A stretch of DNA of 64,000 bases from Novosphingobium sp. 18050 (GCF_902706195.1 NZ_CACSJO010000021.1:1-64000); one strand, 5' to 3'; positions 16,525 to 25,836 are shown, counted from the stretch's first letter. Translations and numbers: made by a program. The notes: a model not told the origin generated them from the letters alone.

Positions 16525-16590
16525 AAAACGCCCGATTGAATTTCCGCAACGGGACGTGAGCGGAATTTCGGGATGGGGGGCGGAAGCTGC

Positions 16591-17223
16591 TTAACGGAGC
16601 TGTCGTCCACGATCGAAAAGGCGCTGGCCGTCTGGGCGCAATGCTCCGGTTGGATCCACGAAGCGGTAGAGAGTCTGGCGTGTCACGCCCATTTCCGCGC
16701 AAAGATCAGCGACCACGGTTTCGGGCTTGCCCATAGCGGCCTGAGCAAGGCGTAGCTTTGCCAAGGTCATCTTGAATGGCCGGCCGCCTTTTCTGCCCCG
16801 TGCCCGCGCGGCGGCTAACCCCGCCTTGGTGCGTTCGACGATCAGTTCGCGCTCGAACTCGGCGAGGCCGGCGAAGATCGCGAAGATCAGCCGTCCATTG
16901 GCGGTGGTGGTGTCGATCGACGCGCCTTCACCCGCCAGCACCTTGAGGCCGACACCGCGCTTGGTCAGATCCCCAACCGTGTTGACGAGGTGGCGCAGAT
17001 CGCGACCGAGCCGGTCGAGCTTCCAGATCACGAGCGTGTCGTCGCGGCGCAGCGCCTTCAGGCACGCGTCCAACCCCGGTCGCTTGTCGAGCCGGCCCGA
17101 CGCGGCATCCTCATAGATATGCTCGGGATCGACGCCGGCCGCGACCAGCGCGTCGCGCTGGAGGTCATGGACCTGGCTACCGTCCGCCTTGGACACCCGC
17201 GCGTAACCAATCTGAGTTGTCAC
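16591..17223 (-). CDS. tnpR: Serine resolvase, copy A
   Basis: A 210-residue resolvase with catalytic Ser11 in GYARVSK, the segments WKLDRLGRDLRHL and AGLAEFERELIVERTKAGLA, and a C-terminal helix-turn-helix (LCAEMGVTRQTLYRFV). It would recombine directly repeated res sites and so separate a cointegrate. It is identical in copy B, and no defect is visible, which makes the persistence of the cointegrate notable. Confidence 0.94.
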   Translation of the reverse strand: MTTQIGYARVSKADGSQVHDLQRDALVAAGVDPEHIYEDAASGRLDKRPGLDACLKALRRDDTLVIWKLDRLGRDLRHLVNTVGDLTKRGVGLKVLAGEGASIDTTTANGRLIFAIFAGLAEFERELIVERTKAGLAAARARGRKGGRPFKMTLAKLRLAQAAMGKPETVVADLCAEMGVTRQTLYRFVDPTGALRPDGQRLFDRGRQLR

Positions 17224-17361
17224 ATATACGTCCGTTTATGGAGCGCAGCAGCCGACTGCCTGCTGCCATAGCCGAGGATGTCACATAATCCGTCATGCTG
17301 TCTATGATCGATAAACGGTGTTCAATATGGATAAGTGACACCTTAAAATCGGGAAGCGCAT
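17224..17361 (+). promoter_or_regulatory. Candidate res site and divergent promoters, copy A
   Basis: The 138-bp spacer between tnpR and tnpA has paired inverted motifs: TGTCAC (17219-17224) with GTGACA (17335-17340), and CCGTTTAT (17232-17239) with ATAAACGG (17311-17318). Location and symmetry fit res. The same bases occur at 59340-59477 in copy B. Confidence 0.6.
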
Positions 17362-20331
17362 ATGGCGGGCAAAACGATCCTCACCCCCGGTCAGCGAGAC
17401 GCCCTGTTCGATCCGCCGACGGAACCCGACATCGTCGAGCGGCTCTACACACTCGGCAGCAACGAACTCGCAGAAATTTTCCGCAGACGTCGCCCTGCCA
17501 ACCGGATCGGTTTTGCCGTCCAGCTTTGCTACCTGCGCGCGCCAGGCCGCCCCCTGCGTGCCGATGAAATTCCGCCGATGCCGATGTTGGCGTTGCTCGC
17601 CGAACAGCTTGCATGCGCCGTCAGCGATTTTGCCCTCTACGCCGATCGGCTGCCGACGCTGCGGGAACACCGCGCCCAAGCCGAAGCCTGGCTGGGCATG
17701 CGCCCTTTCATGACTGCAGATCGGCGTGCCCTTTTCGACATCGCAGTTGAAGTGGCGACTTCAACCGATCGGGGTGGGGCAATTGTCGCAGCGATGGTCC
17801 AGGCCCTTCGGGACAACAATGTGACATTGCCCGCCAGTGACACGTTCGAACGTATCGCTTTGGTTGCGCGCGCGCGTGCGCGAAAATCTGCGTATGCCGG
17901 AATCGTCAGCGAGCTGTCCGCCCAACAAAGCCACAATCTAGTACGACTGCTGGCAACAGACCCTGCCCTCGGTCGGACCACGCTGGCATGGCTGCGTGAA
18001 TATCCAGAAGCACCCAGCGCCAGCAATCTCGCCGCTGTAATCGAAAGACTGAGCGTTGTGCGAGGGTTGGTCATCGACCCGGCCCGCGCGCGCACCATTC
18101 ACGCCAATCGCTACGCCGTCATGTCTCGCGAGGCGGCGATCATGAGCGCGCAGCACCTCTCCAGGCTGGACGAGGTACGACGTACTGCCACGCTCTGCGC
18201 GTTCGTCATCGAAATGGAAGTGACGTTGACCGACGCCGCCGTATTCATGATGGAAAAGATGGTTGGATCGCTATTCCGCCGCGCGGAACGGTCCCGTTCT
18301 GCACGACTGGTCGAAGAAGCGGGTCGCCTGAAGGAAATCGGCAAAATTTACGCGGCGCTCGGGCGGTTGCTGATCGAAGGGCGCTGGAAGCAGGAGGATC
18401 CCAGGGACGCGATCGAACGGGAAATTGGCTGGCCGAATATCGAGCGAAGCGTTGAGGAAACCGAGCTTCTTACCCGCGGGAGCGAGCACGGATTGGCGGA
18501 TGTGCTGGAACGGTATCCCATGGTACGAAGATTTGCACCGCAGTTTTTGGGGGCATTCACGTTCAAGGCGGCAAAGTCGAACGATCCGGTTCTGGCGGCA
18601 GTGGCGGTCCTCATCGAATTGTATCGATCGAACCGGCGCACTCTCCCGCCCGTGGTGCCGCTTGGTTTTCTGCGAGTGCGCTGGCGCAAGCTTGTCCTCC
18701 AGGACGGGAAGGTGGATCGCCGTGCATACGAGATCGCGGTCATTGTGCATTTGCGGGAACGACTGGGGTCGGGCGCGATCTGGGTTGAAGGCAGCAGGGC
18801 CTATCGAACTCTGGCCGACTATCTGTTGCCAAAGCCCACTTTCGAAACCATGCTGCTCGAGCAAAGAGTTCCCGTCGCCATCGACACCTCGTTCCCTGCC
18901 TGGCTCGACGATCGGCGCGAGAGGCTCGCTGCCCGGATGGCAGAGGTCAACTCGAAGGCACTGAAGGGCGAATTGCCTGATGTGATCCTTGACGACGGCG
19001 GTCTCAAGATTTCTCCGCTCCGTAACGCGGTCCCTGATGAGGCCGAGAACCTCAAGGCACAGCTATACGGCCTGCTTCCCCGCATACGCATCACCGATTT
19101 GCTGGCCGAAGTGGGGGTATGGACAGGGTTTGCCGATTGTTTCACGCACGTACGAAACGGGGCGCCGTCCCACGATGGGCAAGCGCTGATGGCCGCCATT
19201 TTGGCCGATGCCACCAATCTGGGACTGGGCCGCATGGCGGAAAGCTCGCAAGGTTTGACCCACGCACGCCTGATATGGACCGCACAATGGCACATCCGCG
19301 ACGAAACCTATTCCGCAGCCCTGGCAGCCATCGTCGAGCATCATCACGCGTTACCCCATTCGGCAATTTGGGGGCCGGGAACGGGATCATCGTCCGATGG
19401 GCAGTTTTATCGAGCAGGCGCCAAAGGCGAGGGCCGGGCGGATTATAATGCCAAATACGGCTCGGAGTCCGGCGTGCTTTTCTACACGCACGTGTCGGAT
19501 CGCTACGCCCCGTTCTACAACAAAGTCATCGCCGCCAACGCCGGCGAGGCCGCCCATGTGATCGACGGGCTGCTCAATCATGAGAGCCAACTGGAGATCC
19601 AGGAGCATGCCACCGACACTGCCGGCGCGGTCGATCATGTGTTCGCCCTGTGCCATTTGCTTGGTTTCCGGTTTGCTCCGCGCATTCGCGACCTCAGCGA
19701 GAGGCGGCTCTACACGCTTGCCCAGGGCACCGAATTTGCCGCCCTCGATCAATTGATCGGGGGTGCCGTCAACGTGAAAGCCATCGAGGATGACTGGGCA
19801 GAGGTGCTGCACCTCGCTGCATCGATCCGCACTGGCACAGTCAGCGCCTCCGTCATGCTCAAGAAGCTGGCGGGCTATTCGCGTCAGAACTCGCTGTCGC
19901 GGGCGCTGCGGGAGATTGGTCGGGTTGAAAGATCGTTGTTCATGCTGGATTGGCTCGATGACATTGACCTACGTCGCCGCACCAACGCTAATCTCAACAA
20001 GGGCGAGGCACGCAACGCCTTGGCCCGCGCTGTATTTTTCAACCGGCTTGGCGAGTTGCGGGATCGCACATTCGAGAACCAGCGGCACCGGGCGTCGGGG
20101 CTTAACCTCGTGTCGGCCGCGATAATCCTTTGGAATACCGTCTATCTCGGGCGGGCGGCCGATTATCTGCGCCAGCAAGGCCGCGTCATCGAGGGTGAGC
20201 TCTTGAGCCATGCGGCACCACTGGGCTGGGAGCACATCAGTCTTACCGGCGATTATCTCTGGAGCGACATGAAATTGCCCGAGGATGGATATCGCCCACT
20301 ACGCACGCAAAACAGCCGGTCAGGCGCTTAG
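17362..20331 (+). CDS. tnpA: Tn3-family transposase, copy A
   Basis: A 989-residue transposase with the DUF4158-type N-terminus (FRRRRPANRIGFAVQLCYLR) and the DDE domain: Asp679 in SSSDGQFY, the second Asp in TDTAGAVDHVFAL (752 or 758), and Glu882 in LNKGEARNAL. The stop TAG is inside the right inverted repeat. It differs from the copy B protein only at residues 659-660 (Glu-His here, Asp-Leu in copy B; second cluster at 19338 and 19340). It is expected to be active; the cointegrate structure shows that this family member has transposed replicatively. Confidence 0.96.
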   Translation: MAGKTILTPGQRDALFDPPTEPDIVERLYTLGSNELAEIFRRRRPANRIGFAVQLCYLRAPGRPLRADEIPPMPMLALLAEQLACAVSDFALYADRLPTLREHRAQAEAWLGMRPFMTADRRALFDIAVEVATSTDRGGAIVAAMVQALRDNNVTLPASDTFERIALVARARARKSAYAGIVSELSAQQSHNLVRLLATDPALGRTTLAWLREYPEAPSASNLAAVIERLSVVRGLVIDPARARTIHANRYAVMSREAAIMSAQHLSRLDEVRRTATLCAFVIEMEVTLTDAAVFMMEKMVGSLFRRAERSRSARLVEEAGRLKEIGKIYAALGRLLIEGRWKQEDPRDAIEREIGWPNIERSVEETELLTRGSEHGLADVLERYPMVRRFAPQFLGAFTFKAAKSNDPVLAAVAVLIELYRSNRRTLPPVVPLGFLRVRWRKLVLQDGKVDRRAYEIAVIVHLRERLGSGAIWVEGSRAYRTLADYLLPKPTFETMLLEQRVPVAIDTSFPAWLDDRRERLAARMAEVNSKALKGELPDVILDDGGLKISPLRNAVPDEAENLKAQLYGLLPRIRITDLLAEVGVWTGFADCFTHVRNGAPSHDGQALMAAILADATNLGLGRMAESSQGLTHARLIWTAQWHIRDETYSAALAAIVEHHHALPHSAIWGPGTGSSSDGQFYRAGAKGEGRADYNAKYGSESGVLFYTHVSDRYAPFYNKVIAANAGEAAHVIDGLLNHESQLEIQEHATDTAGAVDHVFALCHLLGFRFAPRIRDLSERRLYTLAQGTEFAALDQLIGGAVNVKAIEDDWAEVLHLAASIRTGTVSASVMLKKLAGYSRQNSLSRALREIGRVERSLFMLDWLDDIDLRRRTNANLNKGEARNALARAVFFNRLGELRDRTFENQRHRASGLNLVSAAIILWNTVYLGRAADYLRQQGRVIEGELLSHAAPLGWEHISLTGDYLWSDMKLPEDGYRPLRTQNSRSGA

Positions 20332-20364
20332 CGTACGTTTACGACCAGATTCTGCGATGCCCCC
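20327..20364 (-). repeat. Right inverted repeat, copy A
   Basis: 38-bp end reading CTTAGCGTACGTTTACG... to ...GATGCCCCC; inverse of 14879-14916 with one mismatch. The tnpA stop lies in its first bases. Confidence 0.95.
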
Positions 20365-20369
20365 TATAC
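20365..20369. repeat. Target-site duplication TATAC, right of copy A
   Basis: Identical to 56990-56994 immediately left of copy B. Tn3-family insertion duplicates five bases. One half lying beyond each of two direct copies is the mark of a cointegrate. Confidence 0.92.
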
Positions 20370-20409
20370 CTCGCTGCGCTACGACAGTACGGGGCGGTTC
20401 GGGAACTGA
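20370..20409 (+). pseudogene. Detached 3' end of the DUF2279-like gene
   Basis: Following base 56994, these 40 bases complete the codon ACC and then read SLRYDSTGRFGN and TGA. With 55898-56994 they make exactly 379 codons. It is the other side of the transposon insertion in the former circular plasmid. Confidence 0.92.
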
Positions 20410-20416
20410 GCGCGGG

Positions 20417-21631
20417 CTACGAGGAAGGTCCTGCCGCCCGCAGTTTTTCGACCCCCTCCGCGACGATGGCGATATGCTCGGCCCAGGTCGGATCGTGCCA
20501 GATCGGCAGACGCTGCATCTGCGCGGCGTAAAGGGGCCCGCGTGCGCCGTGATCCAGCACTGCCGCCTTCCAGCCCGGCCCGTCGAGCGGGTCGAGGTAA
20601 TCAGGCACCGCGCCGCCCACTTCGCGTAAAGCTGGCAGGTCGCTGCAGATCACCGGCGTGCCTACCGACAGCGCCTCGGCCACCGGCATGCCGTAGCCTT
20701 CCGCGAACGAGGGCATGACCAGCGCGCGGGCACCGCGCAGCAGGGCGGAAAGACGCGCATCGGGGCAGCCGCCCAGTTCCTCGACATGGCCGACAAGGGA
20801 AGGGCAGCGCTCCAGCATGTCGACGACCTGCTCGTTCTCCCAGCCCCGGCGGCCGATGACGATCAGGCGCGGCACTTGCTCCGGCGGCAGCGTTTCGGCG
20901 AGGTGGCGCCACAGGTTGAGCAGGAGGAGGTGGTTCTTGCGTGGCTCGATCGTGCCCAGGCACACGAAGTAGGGGCGCCCGTCCGGCCCTGCCTCGGGCG
21001 CTGCGGGAGGCAGGCTTTCGGTGCCCAGCAGGGCGACGTGGATCGGAGTGCCCGGCTTCAGCCACGGCGCCAGCGAGCGGCCCGTCGCGGCGGAATTGAC
21101 GATCGCCGCGCCGCCCGTCCGGGCGATGGCGCTGGCTACCGTCTCGATGCGGCGGCGGTGCAGCGCCGCGCCGGAGGGGCGGGCATATTCGGGAAACTCG
21201 ATCGGGATCAGGTCATGGATCAGGCACAGGAACTTCGCCCGCTCCCGCGCGAGGATAGCATGCACTTTGGCGGCATTGGTCAGGTGGTGCGGCGATGCCT
21301 GCACGTAGACCGCGCCGGGGGAAGATCCCACGCCCCTGCCGGTGGGCAGCAGCCGCGCCAGCCATGGCAGGACTGAAGGCAGCGAGCGCTGGCGCGGGGC
21401 ATCCTCTTCGCTCGACCAGCGGCGTTCCAGTTCGCCCAGATAGGCCAGCGCGGCCCCCGTTTTCAGGCGTCCGTAAAGGCCGGAGGGATGCACGGCGGCA
21501 AAGGCCAGTGCATCGCCGTAATGGGCCAGAAGTCCGCGCGCATAGGCCATCTCCACCCGGTCCACGCCCGAGGGGGTGGAATAGCGCAGCCGCGAGATCA
21601 GGCGCGAGATGTCGAGGATTACTTGCGTCAT
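20417..21631 (-). CDS. GT4-type glycosyltransferase
   Basis: A 404-residue GT-B enzyme. The acceptor half has LIHDLIPIEFPEY; the donor half has VCLGTIEPRKNHLLLLN and the diagnostic PSFAEGYGMPVAEALSVGTP with the E-x7-E arrangement of GT4. It would add a sugar from a nucleotide donor to the capsule repeat at the cytoplasmic face. It overlaps kpsC by four bases (ATGA at 21628-21631), so it is the last gene of the kpsF-kdsB-phosphatase-kpsC row. Confidence 0.93.
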   Translation of the reverse strand: MTQVILDISRLISRLRYSTPSGVDRVEMAYARGLLAHYGDALAFAAVHPSGLYGRLKTGAALAYLGELERRWSSEEDAPRQRSLPSVLPWLARLLPTGRGVGSSPGAVYVQASPHHLTNAAKVHAILARERAKFLCLIHDLIPIEFPEYARPSGAALHRRRIETVASAIARTGGAAIVNSAATGRSLAPWLKPGTPIHVALLGTESLPPAAPEAGPDGRPYFVCLGTIEPRKNHLLLLNLWRHLAETLPPEQVPRLIVIGRRGWENEQVVDMLERCPSLVGHVEELGGCPDARLSALLRGARALVMPSFAEGYGMPVAEALSVGTPVICSDLPALREVGGAVPDYLDPLDGPGWKAAVLDHGARGPLYAAQMQRLPIWHDPTWAEHIAIVAEGVEKLRAAGPSS

Positions 21632-23322
21632 CGAAAAGCGCTCATCAGCTTGCCTTGCCAGCGGCGCAGCGGGGCGATCCAGCCAAGGCGGTTTGCCGCG
21701 CTGGCGCTGGCCATGCGGCCCACCAGCACTTCGGGCGGGCAGGGCAGGCCGGTCACCGGGTCGAGATAGCGCGGGTAGAGGATCAGCACGCCCGCCACCA
21801 GCGCGTCGAGGGTGAGCCTGCGGATGCGGCGCGCGGGCACTTCGCCAAGGTCGCGGGTCAGGCCCCAGCCTGCGTAGAACGGGGCGCCGTGGCAGATGAC
21901 TTCACGCCCGCGCATCAGCGCCTCGAATCCGGTGAGGGAGGTCAGCACATGCACCGCGTCCACCGCGTCCAGCAACGGCGCCATGCCGCCGCCGCGCACG
22001 ATGCGGTCGGCGAAAGCCAGGACCTCGGCGTCGGGAACGGCGCCCTTGCGGTGCCCGGCGTCGACATCGGGGTGGGGGCGAAACCAGATCTCGGCGTCAG
22101 GCTCGGCCGCACGCACCCGGCGCAGCAGTTCGAGGTTGGCGCCTAGCCCGGCGCGCGCGACCAGCTCGCCGCCGCCTGCCATTACCGACATATCGTCAGC
22201 GACCTGCGCGGGGACGAGGATCAGGCGCCGATCGCCGAGGGGGCCGGGGTGTCGTTCGGGGACCGTGGATGCGGTTCCGGCCGAATACTTGCTGATGCCC
22301 GCCGCGACGATCGTCTTGCGCAGGGTTTTGGCGCGTTCGAGCAGCCTTGGCGGCATCTCGGCGGTGTTCAGGACCGTTTCCAGGTCGCTCGGGCCTGCCG
22401 GGTCGAAATGAATGCCCGAGGCGTCCACCACCACCGAGGAAGGCGGCACCAGATCGACGCCGAGGCCCACCGAGCGCACGAAACCATCCTCCACCCGCAC
22501 CAGCGCGGTGCCTTGTGCGCGGGCGTTTCGGATCAGTGCGGAGGAAACGCGCGAAGGCCAGATCGCCACGGCGCCGCCCGTCCCGCCATCAGCCTTGCGC
22601 GCGATCTTCAGCGCCCGCGCCGGGGCCGATACAATCCGCAGGGGCCGCTGCGGGTGCCATAGGAAATGGCGGATTTCCTTGCGTTTCCACCATGCCATGC
22701 CGCAGGCCGTCACAATCGGCCGGTTGGCGTCGAGGACCGTGCGCCACAAGCCCAGCAGTTCCAACGCCGCCGCCATCGTGGAAGGTCCGCCGGTGAAGGG
22801 GTCGCGCCAGATCGCGGCCCCCAGCGCCTGCGCGGCAACTTGGTCCAGCGCGGCGCCGTCATCGTCGGGCGCGCCGAAACGGCCGGGAGAAAGCACCTCC
22901 ACCGACACGCCCAGCACACGGGCCAGCACGATCCATTCGTCGTCGCCATGCGCGGCGAGAGCCTGCGCGCCGGGCAGCACCGACCATGGATCGACATCGC
23001 CGCGCCATGTCTCGGCGGCCAGCGCGCGGGTCCAGTCCCGGCCTGTGGCAGGCGTGATCCACACCGCGTCCGCGCGCCGCAACGTGCCGATTTCAGCGAT
23101 GGAACGGGGGCGCAGCACGGTCCCGGCCGGACCGGCAAGACGCGCGGGATCGGCCCAGAACCGCCCGCCGACGCGCGCCTCGCGCACAGCCGCGAAAAGG
23201 GCGGCGGGATCGGCGACCTGCGCCGCATGCTCGGCAAAAGGCGAAACGGGGGCAAAGTGCGAAACGGCAGCATCGGCCCAGGGGAAGGGCGGTGCGCGCA
23301 GCAGAGGAAGGGGGGCGCTCAT
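21628..23322 (-). CDS. kpsC: KpsC-like capsule Kdo-linker transferase
   Basis: A 564-residue relative of KpsC, which with KpsS builds the poly-Kdo linker on lysophosphatidylglycerol for ABC-exported capsules. The C-terminal module is clear: VEDGFVRSVGLG, LVPPSSVVVD, a RKTIVAAGISKYS segment, WFRPHPDVDAGHR and LTSLTGFEALMRGR followed by FYAGWGLT. The N-terminal module is shorter and less typical than in E. coli KpsC (about 670 residues), so one of the two transferase domains may be reduced. The ATG at 23320-23322 overlaps the stop of the phosphatase gene by four bases, which fixes the start. Confidence 0.92.
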   Translation of the reverse strand: MSAPLPLLRAPPFPWADAAVSHFAPVSPFAEHAAQVADPAALFAAVREARVGGRFWADPARLAGPAGTVLRPRSIAEIGTLRRADAVWITPATGRDWTRALAAETWRGDVDPWSVLPGAQALAAHGDDEWIVLARVLGVSVEVLSPGRFGAPDDDGAALDQVAAQALGAAIWRDPFTGGPSTMAAALELLGLWRTVLDANRPIVTACGMAWWKRKEIRHFLWHPQRPLRIVSAPARALKIARKADGGTGGAVAIWPSRVSSALIRNARAQGTALVRVEDGFVRSVGLGVDLVPPSSVVVDASGIHFDPAGPSDLETVLNTAEMPPRLLERAKTLRKTIVAAGISKYSAGTASTVPERHPGPLGDRRLILVPAQVADDMSVMAGGGELVARAGLGANLELLRRVRAAEPDAEIWFRPHPDVDAGHRKGAVPDAEVLAFADRIVRGGGMAPLLDAVDAVHVLTSLTGFEALMRGREVICHGAPFYAGWGLTRDLGEVPARRIRRLTLDALVAGVLILYPRYLDPVTGLPCPPEVLVGRMASASAANRLGWIAPLRRWQGKLMSAFR

Positions 23323-23918
23323 GGACGGCGGCCCCACTCGGCCACGTCCAGCGCGCCGCCTGCGCTGCGCCGGATCGCGCCGTAGGAGCCGGTCGCGAGC
23401 TTCAGGCTACCCGGAGCATCCAACCCGGCCGCCATCAGCGCAAAACGCGCCGCGCCGTTGCTGGTGACGAGCAGGACCGGGCCTTCACTTTGCGCGAACA
23501 GCGCGCGCCAGCCTGCAAGACGCGCCTCGGCGTCGACGGTCCAGCCCGGCGGGGCTACGGCGCGTTCGTCCCATGCCGCCAGCGCACCTGTGCCAATGCG
23601 GGCGAGCACCACGTCTTCGGGCATGTCCTCGTCCGGGCCGTGGTCGATCTCGCGCAGCCAGTCGCACGGCTCGGGCTGGGGAGAGGCGGGCAGGTGGCTG
23701 AGGATCGCAGCTGCCGTCGCCCGCGTGCGAACCAGCGGCGAGGCCAGCACCCGCGCGAAATGCCAGCCCTGCGCGGCGAAATGCGCGCCCAGCGCATGGG
23801 CCTGCACCGTGCCCGCCGCCGTCAGCGGCAGGTCGGTGCGCGCACCGATCCGGCGCGGCGGCTCTCCGGCCTCGAAGGTGTTGCCGTGTCGGACGATGAT
23901 GAAAGCAGGCGCGGGCAT
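23319..23918 (-). CDS. Histidine phosphatase family protein
   Basis: A 199-residue phosphoglycerate-mutase-like phosphatase. The phosphohistidine motif is IIVRHGNTFE, with a later LASPLVRTRATA arginine motif and the acid in WLREIDHGPDED. It sits between kdsB and kpsC in a tightly packed operon (12 bases after kdsB, 4-base overlap with kpsC). Kdo synthesis needs a Kdo-8-phosphate phosphatase (KdsC in E. coli, HAD fold), and no kdsC is seen here; this gene could fill that step, but that is inference from position only. Confidence 0.88.
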   Translation of the reverse strand: MPAPAFIIVRHGNTFEAGEPPRRIGARTDLPLTAAGTVQAHALGAHFAAQGWHFARVLASPLVRTRATAAAILSHLPASPQPEPCDWLREIDHGPDEDMPEDVVLARIGTGALAAWDERAVAPPGWTVDAEARLAGWRALFAQSEGPVLLVTSNGAARFALMAAGLDAPGSLKLATGSYGAIRRSAGGALDVAEWGRRP

Positions 23919-23930
23919 CGGCGCGCGGTA

Positions 23931-24737
23931 TCAGCCCGCGAAGGGATCGCCTAGCCGCGCGATCGTATCCTCGGCCAGGGCAAGGTCTTCCGGCGTGTCG
24001 ATCCCCGACATCACATGCGAAGGCGGATCGACCTCCACCGTGGCGACCGTGCGCCCGGCTTCGAGGAAGCGCAGCTGCTCCAACCCCTCCAGCGTCTCGT
24101 AATGGCCCGGCGCCGCATCGGCGAACCACTCCAGCGCGGCCATGCGGTAGCCGTAGAGGCCAAGGTGCTGCCAGACCGGCGAAAGCGGACCGGCTTCGCG
24201 CAAGGCAGCCTCGCCGCGCAGGGCCGGGATGATCGTCTTGGAGAACCACAGCGCGCGCCCGTCCTCTGCGCGAATGCAGGTGGTGCCGCTGAAGGGGGCG
24301 GTCAGCTTGTGCGTGCGCAAACGGTCGAGCCTTGCCCAGTCGAGCCGGTAGACCGGCGTCGCCACGTCCGCCGTGCCTTCGCGCAGCGCCGCGACCAGCC
24401 CGGCGACGATGGCGGGCGGGATGAACGGCGCATCGCCCTGCAGGTTGATGACCAGACCCGGCTTCTGCGCCCGCTGGCGCGCTGCGGCGCAGGCGCGCGA
24501 GGAGCCGGAATCGAGGTCCGGCGCGGTCATCACCGCTTCCGCGCCGATCTGCCGGGCGTGCTCGGCGATACGCTCGTCGTCGGTCGCCACCACGACCTCG
24601 CAGTTCCCCGCAAGGTCGGCGGCGGCGCGGGCCACGGCGGTTACCCGCTCTAGCAGGGAGCGCCCGGCGATCTGCAGCAGCGGCTTGCCCGGCAGGCGGG
24701 TCGAGCCGTAGCGGGCCGGGACGACGATCAGGTCCAT
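23931..24737 (-). CDS. kdsB: 3-deoxy-manno-octulosonate cytidylyltransferase
   Basis: A 268-residue CMP-Kdo synthetase that activates Kdo with CTP. Diagnostic motifs are VVPARYGSTRLPGKPL at the N-terminus, LVINLQGDAPFIPP, and the C-terminal HLGLYGYRMAALEWF. Length is close to the usual 250 residues. CMP-Kdo is the donor used by KpsC and KpsS. It lies downstream of kpsF across a 112-bp gap that holds a cluster of partition-like boxes (24745-24784). Confidence 0.96.
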   Translation of the reverse strand: MDLIVVPARYGSTRLPGKPLLQIAGRSLLERVTAVARAAADLAGNCEVVVATDDERIAEHARQIGAEAVMTAPDLDSGSSRACAAARQRAQKPGLVINLQGDAPFIPPAIVAGLVAALREGTADVATPVYRLDWARLDRLRTHKLTAPFSGTTCIRAEDGRALWFSKTIIPALRGEAALREAGPLSPVWQHLGLYGYRMAALEWFADAAPGHYETLEGLEQLRFLEAGRTVATVEVDPPSHVMSGIDTPEDLALAEDTIARLGDPFAG

Positions 24738-24744
24738 GGGCTGC

Positions 24745-24784
24745 GGGTATCCGTGATATCTTTATGGTAGCTGATAGCTACCAG
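24745..24784. repeat. Partition-like box cluster ahead of kdsB
   Basis: Four boxes about 10 bp apart: GGTATC (24746), GATATC (24755), then the inverted pair GGTAGCT-GAT-AGCTACC (24766-24782). They resemble the GGTATC/GATACC repeats beside the partition genes (47207-47415) and lie just upstream of the kdsB start. Confidence 0.6.
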
Positions 24785-24849
24785 CTTTAAGGAAAGCGGG
24801 AAGACCTGGGGCCATTGCCCCAGACCCCTTTACCGTCGTCGCCGCGCGC

Positions 24850-25836
24850 TCAGGCTACGCCGGCGCGGACCAGATCGTGCATGTGGACGATGCCCACCAG
24901 CGTTTCGCCATCCACCACGAACAGCACCGAGACGGCGTTTTCGTTGAGGATGCGCAGGGCTTCCGATGCCAGCGTCTCGCCGGTCACGGTCACCGGCCTT
25001 GGGGACATGTGCAGGCCGATGTTGTCGGCCAGGTCGTGGACGGCGATGCAGCGGCGCAGGTCGCCATCTGTGAAGGCGCCCACCAGCCTGCCGGCTTCGT
25101 CCACCACGGCGGTGCAGCCATAGCGCTTGGCGCTCATCTCGATCGTCGCGCTGGTCAGCGAGGCGTCGCCGCCCACGCGCGGGATCGCATCGTCCACGCC
25201 CATGATCTCTGCCACCGTGGAGAGCTGCGCGCCCAGTTTGCCGCCGGGGTGGAAAACGCGGAAATCGGAAGAGGTGAAACCGCGCGCCTCGATCAGCGCC
25301 ACTGCCAGCGCATCACCCAGCACCAGCTGCAACGTGGTGGAGGACGTGGGCGCCAGTTCGTTGGGGCAGGCTTCCTTCACAGCGGGCATGGCCAGGCAGA
25401 TGTTCGCAGCGCGGCCCGCAGTGCTGTCTGCATGCGAAGTCGCGACGATCAGCGTCACGCCGTAATGGTTGCAGTAGTGCAGGATGTCGCCCAGCTCGGC
25501 CGTCTCGCCCGACCAGGTGATGGCCAGCACCACGTCCTGCTTGGTGATGACGCCAAGGTCGCCGTGGCTGGCCTCGCCGGGGTGGAGATAGAGCGCCGAA
25601 GTGCCGGTTGAACGCATGGTCGCGGCGATCTTGCGCGCTATGTGTCCACTTTTACCCATACCGGTGACAATTACGCGGCCCTTCGTAGCGGCAAGCGCCT
25701 TGACCGCCCGGTCTACCTGCCGGCCAAGAGTATGACCTTCCAGTGCGGTCTTGAGAGTTGCGAGCGCCTGCATCTCTATTTCGAGCGTCTTGAGCGTGGA
25801 CGCGCGATGCCGCGTCGGGAGGCTTTCTATTTTCAT
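24850..25836 (-). CDS. kpsF: Arabinose-5-phosphate isomerase, KpsF/GutQ family
   Basis: A 328-residue enzyme that makes D-arabinose 5-phosphate from ribulose 5-phosphate, the first step of Kdo synthesis. The SIS domain has VIVTGMGKSGHIARKIAATM, the conserved LHPGEASHGDLGVI and the AITWSGETAEL serine motif. Two CBS domains follow from about residue 200 (EIMGVDDAIP, GAFTDGDLRR and the final LVGIVHMHDLVRAGVA). The start at 25834-25836 is set by AGGGTG upstream. Divergent from kdsA, it heads the minus-strand Kdo/kpsC operon. Confidence 0.95.
   Translation of the reverse strand: MKIESLPTRHRASTLKTLEIEMQALATLKTALEGHTLGRQVDRAVKALAATKGRVIVTGMGKSGHIARKIAATMRSTGTSALYLHPGEASHGDLGVITKQDVVLAITWSGETAELGDILHYCNHYGVTLIVATSHADSTAGRAANICLAMPAVKEACPNELAPTSSTTLQLVLGDALAVALIEARGFTSSDFRVFHPGGKLGAQLSTVAEIMGVDDAIPRVGGDASLTSATIEMSAKRYGCTAVVDEAGRLVGAFTDGDLRRCIAVHDLADNIGLHMSPRPVTVTGETLASEALRILNENAVSVLFVVDGETLVGIVHMHDLVRAGVA

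Larger units (their letters stand above)
14879..20364 (+). mobile_element. Tn3-family transposon, copy A
   Basis: A 5,486-bp element with 38-bp inverted repeats (14879-14916, 20327-20364; one mismatch). It holds two unknown passengers, tnpR, a res-type spacer and tnpA. Copy B at 56995-62480 has the same length and orientation and differs only at ten bases in two clusters (16107-16162; 19338 and 19340). The right flank is TATAC, which also precedes copy B, while the left flank is ATTTC. This is the pattern of a cointegrate, not of two independent insertions. Confidence 0.97.
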
